The notes beneath the pieces were generated by a model. It ran no database searches. It had not been told where the DNA came from and worked only from the letters and a program-made list of their open reading frames with translations. Below are positions 60,722 to 64,000 of a stretch of 64,000 nucleotides of DNA, piece by piece; position 1 is the first letter of the stretch, and the number at the start of each line of letters is the position of its first letter. The position numbers and the translations under genes are program-made. This stretch comes from Lutispora thermophila DSM 19022 (lineage in GTDB: Bacteria; Bacillota; Clostridia; Lutisporales; Lutisporaceae): positions 148,860 through 212,859 of the forward strand of contig NZ_FQZS01000007.1 in NCBI RefSeq assembly GCF_900142105.1. Direction: 5' to 3'.

Positions 60722-61344
60722 TATTCGTACACCTCCTCAACTTTCTCAACAGCAGATTTTGTTATGATAAATTTGTCATATTTGAGAATATCATATACAT
60801 TAAGTGTATTAACCAAAGAAGTCTTTACACCCGGTATGTTTCTAGCAGATTTTTCTACATTTTCATTTTTCTCTGCCAAAACTATCAAAGCCTTTGAATC
60901 AACTTTCAAGTTCTGAAGCATGTTCACAACTTGCTTTGTCTTTGGAGCTTCAAAGTTCAGATCATCCAAAACAATGATGTTGTTCTCATTAACTTTGGAG
61001 CTTAAAGCAGATTTCATAGCTAGTCTTCTTATCTTCTTTGGTACTGTGTATCTGTAAGATCTTGGCTTTGGAGCAAACACGATACCTCCATGAGTCCATT
61101 GAGGTGACCTGATACTACCATGTCTTGCTCTTCCTGTACCTTTTTGTCTCCAGGGTTTGATTCCGCCACCGCGTACTTCTGCTCTAGTAAGAGCTGATTG
61201 GGTTCCTTGTCTTCTATTAGCTAAAAGCATTTTTACAACCTGATGCATGGCTTCAACATTTACATTTACGCCAAATATACTATCTTTTAAGTCAATATCG
61301 CCCACCTGCTGTCCAGCTATATTATATAACGCTACCTTAGGCAT
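60721..61344 (-). CDS. rplD: 50S ribosomal protein L4
   Basis: A 207-residue protein: [20 protein letters not shown], the tunnel loop [20 protein letters not shown] and [20 protein letters not shown], and [20 protein letters not shown]. In Gammaproteobacteria L4 represses this operon; that is not established for Clostridia. Confidence 0.98.
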   Translation of the reverse strand: MPKVALYNIAGQQVGDIDLKDSIFGVNVNVEAMHQVVKMLLANRRQGTQSALTRAEVRGGGIKPWRQKGTGRARHGSIRSPQWTHGGIVFAPKPRSYRYTVPKKIRRLAMKSALSSKVNENNIIVLDDLNFEAPKTKQVVNMLQNLKVDSKALIVLAEKNENVEKSARNIPGVKTSLVNTLNVYDILKYDKFIITKSAVEKVEEVYE

Positions 61345-61366
61345 AGCACTTCCTCCTTTCTCACCG

Positions 61367-62002
61367 TTATTGTGCCTTCACTGAGTCTTTTATCATGACT
61401 AGTGAACCTCTTATTCCAGGTACTCCGCCTTTTACAAGGATATAGTTCTTTTCTGCATCTACCTTCACAACTTCAAGATTTTGTACTGTTGTATTTTCGT
61501 TACCCATTCTTCCAGGTAATTTCTTACCTTTGAATGTTCTTGACGGATCTGAAGATGCACCCATGGAACCAGGAGCTCTGTGGAACTTGGAACCATGTCT
61601 CATTGGTCCTCTATGTCCATTGAATCTCTTAATGGTACCTGCTGTACCTTTACCTTTGGAAACACCGCTTACGTCAACTTTGTCTCCTTCTGCAAATATG
61701 TCAGCTTTTATTTCTTGTCCTACTTCATAAGACTCAGCATTATCAAGTCTGAATTCTCTTAAGTATCTCTTAACTGCAACTTTTGCTTTTGCAAAGTGAC
61801 CTTTCAATGGTTTGTTTACTTTCTTCTCGTCTCTATCTTCATAGCCTACCTGAATTGCTGAATAACCATCATTTTCAACTGTCTTTTTCTGAACCACCAC
61901 ATTGGGTCCTGCTTGAATAACGGTTACCGGAATGGCCTTTCCATCTTTATCGAAAATTTGTGTCATTCCAACTTTTTTTCCTAAAATCGCTTTCTTCATC
62001 AT
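61367..62002 (-). CDS. rplC: 50S ribosomal protein L3
   Basis: A 211-residue protein: [20 protein letters not shown], the loop reaching the catalytic centre [20 protein letters not shown], and [20 protein letters not shown]. Two Met codons stand at the start; GGAGGTGTAATG favours the first ATG. Confidence 0.98.
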   Translation of the reverse strand: MMKKAILGKKVGMTQIFDKDGKAIPVTVIQAGPNVVVQKKTVENDGYSAIQVGYEDRDEKKVNKPLKGHFAKAKVAVKRYLREFRLDNAESYEVGQEIKADIFAEGDKVDVSGVSKGKGTAGTIKRFNGHRGPMRHGSKFHRAPGSMGASSDPSRTFKGKKLPGRMGNENTTVQNLEVVKVDAEKNYILVKGGVPGIRGSLVMIKDSVKAQ

Positions 62003-62075
62003 TACACCTCCATAATTTACAGAGGACCGAATCTTTCGGTCATACTAAATCATAATCATTGCTATCATTTCTTTA

Positions 62076-62384
62076 TTAAAGCTTTATTTCTATATCTACA
62101 CCGGCAGGTAAATCCAATCTCATCAATGCGTCTACAGTTTTAGGTGTAGGGCTCAATATGTCAATCAGTCTTTTATGAGTTCTTATTTCAAACTGCTCTC
62201 TTGAATCCTTATATTTGTGAACAGCTCTCAATATGGTTATTACCTCTTTTTGAGTTGGAAGGGGTACTGGACCTGAAACCTTCGCACCTGTTCTCTTAGC
62301 AGTTTCTACAATCTTTTGAGCTGATTGATCAATTAGATTGTGATCAAATGCCTTTAATCTGATTCTGATTTTTTGTTTTGCCAT
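62076..62384 (-). CDS. rpsJ: 30S ribosomal protein S10
   Basis: A 102-residue protein, [20 protein letters not shown], with [20 protein letters not shown] and [20 protein letters not shown]. It is also the NusE antitermination factor. The ATG after GGAGGGAAATAAA gives the normal length; the longer frame adds 22 non-family codons. It is the first gene of the S10 operon. Confidence 0.98.
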   Translation of the reverse strand: MAKQKIRIRLKAFDHNLIDQSAQKIVETAKRTGAKVSGPVPLPTQKEVITILRAVHKYKDSREQFEIRTHKRLIDILSPTPKTVDALMRLDLPAGVDIEIKL

Positions 62385-62439
62385 TTTATTTCCCTCCTTT
62401 TCATCGCACGCGCCTATTTTACTCACGTACAACCGCTTA

Positions 62440-62505
62440 CTGTGGTACACTAATCCGGGTGTGTTCTATTTTTTTATTTAGTGTACTCCCCAAAGTACAC
62501 CACAG
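62440..62505 (-). promoter_or_regulatory. S10 operon leader hairpins
   Basis: The 394-base gap between tuf and rpsJ has no gene. On the minus strand CTGTGGTGTAC ... GTACCACAG can pair around GTGTACT-TTGGGG-AGTACAC, giving two competing or nested stems ~60-120 bases before rpsJ. The rest of the gap (62506-62683) holds AT-rich sequence and weak repeats. A leader RNA controlling ribosomal protein expression is plausible; the class is not identified. Confidence 0.45.
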
Positions 62506-62683
62506 CAGAGTCGCCCGAATTCTGGATTCAGACACTACTCAGCAAGAATTTACCAAGGCAACTTGCAACCTCTTGCCTCATCGCATGCTTGTATCTACAA
62601 CTATTTTATTTTAAACTATTTTTGCTGTTTTGACAACAATTATTATTAGTTTTTCAGCATTTTTTTAATAATAAATAACATAG

Positions 62684-62715
62684 TTCTAGAGCTCAGTTAA
62701 AACTGAACTCTAGAA
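62684..62715 (-). terminator. Hairpin downstream of tuf
   Basis: Minus strand TTCTAGAG-TTCAGT-TTT-AACTGAG-CTCTAGAA, a ~14-bp stem with one mismatch, followed by CTATGTTATTTATT. It probably ends or attenuates the tuf transcript. Confidence 0.65.
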
Positions 62716-62724
62716 TCTTTAAAC

Positions 62725-62769
62725 AGGGACATTCTGCACAGCAATTAATCTTTACTGGGGAATGTCCCT
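62725..62769 (-). other. Second inverted repeat just after tuf
   Basis: AGGGACATTC ... GAATGTCCCT, a perfect 10-bp stem with a 25-base loop starting 10 bases after the tuf stop. No T-tail; it may be an mRNA 3'-end stabiliser ahead of the hairpin at 62684. Confidence 0.6.
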
Positions 62770-62778
62770 AAATTTAAA

Positions 62779-63981
62779 TTATTCTATTATAGTAGCAACA
62801 GCACCTGCTCCTACTGTTCTTCCGCCTTCTCTTATAGCGAATCTTAATCCTTCTTCAATTGCTATAGGAGTTATTAGCTTTATTGTCATTGTTACGTGGT
62901 CGCCAGGCATGCACATCTCTACTCCTTCTGGAAGTTCGATTACGCCTGTAACGTCTGTTGTTCTGAAGTAGAACTGTGGTCTGTATCCTTTAAAGAATGG
63001 TGTGTGTCTTCCACCTTCTTCTTTTGTCAATACGTATACCTGCGCTGTAAAGTGTGTATGTGGCTTTATTGTTCCTGGCTTTGCCAATACCTGGCCTCTC
63101 TCTATTTCTGTTCTCTGAATACCTCTTAACAATACTCCTATGTTGTCTCCTGCTTCTGCCTGGTCAAGAAGCTTTCTGAACATTTCTACTCCTGTTATTA
63201 CTGTTTGTCTTGGTGTGTCGTTCAATCCTACGATTTCTACTGTATCCTGTACCTTTACTGTTCCTCTTTCTACTCTTCCTGTTGCAACTGTTCCTCTTCC
63301 TGTGATGGAGAATACGTCTTCTACAGGCATCAAGAATGGTTTGTCTGTTGCTCTCTCTGGTGTTGGAATGTAGTTGTCTACTTCCTTCATCAATTTATGG
63401 ATTGCTCCGCACCACTGGCAGTCTTCGCTTCCGCATCCGCATTCCAAAGCCTTTAATGCTGATCCTGGAACGATTGGTGTGTCATCTCCAGGGAATTCAT
63501 ATTCATTTAATAGTTCTCTTACTTCCATTTCAACTAGCTCGATGAGCTCTGCATCGTCTACCATGTCTACTTTGTTTAAGAATACTACAATGTATGGTAC
63601 GCCAACCTGTCTTGATAGCAGTATGTGCTCTCTTGTCTGTGGCATTGGACCATCAGCTGCTGATACAACAAGTATAGCTCCGTCCATCTGAGCTGCTCCT
63701 GTGATCATGTTCTTTACATAGTCAGCGTGTCCTGGGCAGTCAACGTGTGCATAGTGTCTTGTTGCTGTCTCATATTCAACGTGAGCTGTGTTGATTGTGA
63801 TTCCTCTTTCTTTTTCTTCTGGTGCTTTGTCTATCTCATCATATCTTGTTGCTGTTGCTCCGCCAAATTTTGATAGCACTGTTGTTATTGCTGCTGTCAA
63901 TGTTGTTTTACCATGGTCAACGTGTCCAATGGTTCCTATGTTTACATGGGGTTTGGTTCTTTCAAATTTAGCCTTTGCCAT
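62779..63981 (-). CDS. tuf: Elongation factor Tu, with a Cys-rich insert
   Basis: This 400-residue GTPase delivers aminoacyl-tRNA. P-loop [10 protein letters not shown], switch [19 protein letters not shown] and SALKAL specify GTP; the switch I region is [17 protein letters not shown]. After SALKALE it carries [18 protein letters not shown], four Cys (C-x-C-x5-C-x2-C) where most EF-Tu have a short Cys-free loop. Similar Cys inserts are known from some Clostridia. Domains 2 and 3 are complete, ending [16 protein letters not shown] follows AAGGAGGAAAAGATAAGAA at the right edge. In this arrangement fusA and the str operon would lie beyond the window. Confidence 0.97.
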   Translation of the reverse strand: MAKAKFERTKPHVNIGTIGHVDHGKTTLTAAITTVLSKFGGATATRYDEIDKAPEEKERGITINTAHVEYETATRHYAHVDCPGHADYVKNMITGAAQMDGAILVVSAADGPMPQTREHILLSRQVGVPYIVVFLNKVDMVDDAELIELVEMEVRELLNEYEFPGDDTPIVPGSALKALECGCGSEDCQWCGAIHKLMKEVDNYIPTPERATDKPFLMPVEDVFSITGRGTVATGRVERGTVKVQDTVEIVGLNDTPRQTVITGVEMFRKLLDQAEAGDNIGVLLRGIQRTEIERGQVLAKPGTIKPHTHFTAQVYVLTKEEGGRHTPFFKGYRPQFYFRTTDVTGVIELPEGVEMCMPGDHVTMTIKLITPIAIEEGLRFAIREGGRTVGAGAVATIIE

Positions 63982-64000
63982 TTCTTATCTTTTCCTCCTT

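Overview
This 64 kb window comes from a low-GC, endospore-forming, anaerobic member of the Bacillota, most likely a peptide- and amino-acid-fermenting member of the Clostridia. The grounds are GerA/GerB-type germinant receptor genes, a CwlD-like spore-cortex amidase, Bacillota ribosomal operon order, zinc-binding forms of S4 and S14, strong AAGGAGG ribosome sites with many TTG starts, a THF riboswitch, and sigma-54-controlled peptide and amino-acid loci. No rRNA, tRNA, CRISPR array, insertion sequence or prophage was seen. Species cannot be named from sequence alone.

Left part (1-20 kb, almost all minus strand). A cut GerB-type permease and a GerA-type protein come first, then a K+ uptake block with two TrkH channels flanking one TrkA. 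A cortex amidase and a plus-strand M29 aminopeptidase follow. Next are a FolT-type folate ECF S component under a THF riboswitch, a MazG-like protein, a nitroreductase, a secreted DUF4434 protein, a chemoreceptor, a TetR regulator with an operator-like palindrome, a hybrid PAS histidine kinase, and a polar amino-acid ABC transporter operon that also carries a DUF1847 gene.

Middle (20-31 kb). An AgrA/AgrC-like two-component module on the plus strand has been tandemly duplicated. The second copy keeps its kinase, but its response regulator is reduced to 48 codons. Facing it on the minus strand are three large secreted proteins: a WG-repeat protein with an Ig-like and a trefoil-like domain, a BspA-type leucine-rich-repeat protein with stalk domains, and an Ig-like plus trefoil-like protein whose start appears frameshifted. 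By eye this stretch is richer in G+C than its flanks.

Sigma-54 loci (31-42 kb). In the first, a D-aminoacylase and an NtrC-like activator are divergent from an M19 dipeptidase and a YfcC-type transporter. A -24/-12 promoter and a 133-bp tandem repeat carrying enhancer-like dyads lie between them. In the second, a PAS-type sigma-54 activator precedes twin dyads and another -24/-12 promoter driving an alanine-dehydrogenase-family gene and an NhaC-family transporter. The transporter gene is interrupted by two in-frame stops.

Right part (42-64 kb, minus strand). This is the continuous ribosomal superoperon. Read in the direction of transcription it runs tuf, S10 operon, spc operon with secY-adk-map, a KOW protein, infA, rpmJ, rpsM-rpsK-rpsD-rpoA-rplQ, then ecfA1-ecfA2-ecfT-truA and rplM-rpsI. 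The short genes rpmJ and rpmD (TTG start) are included. Start sites were moved from the longest frame wherever a ribosome site and family length argued for it.
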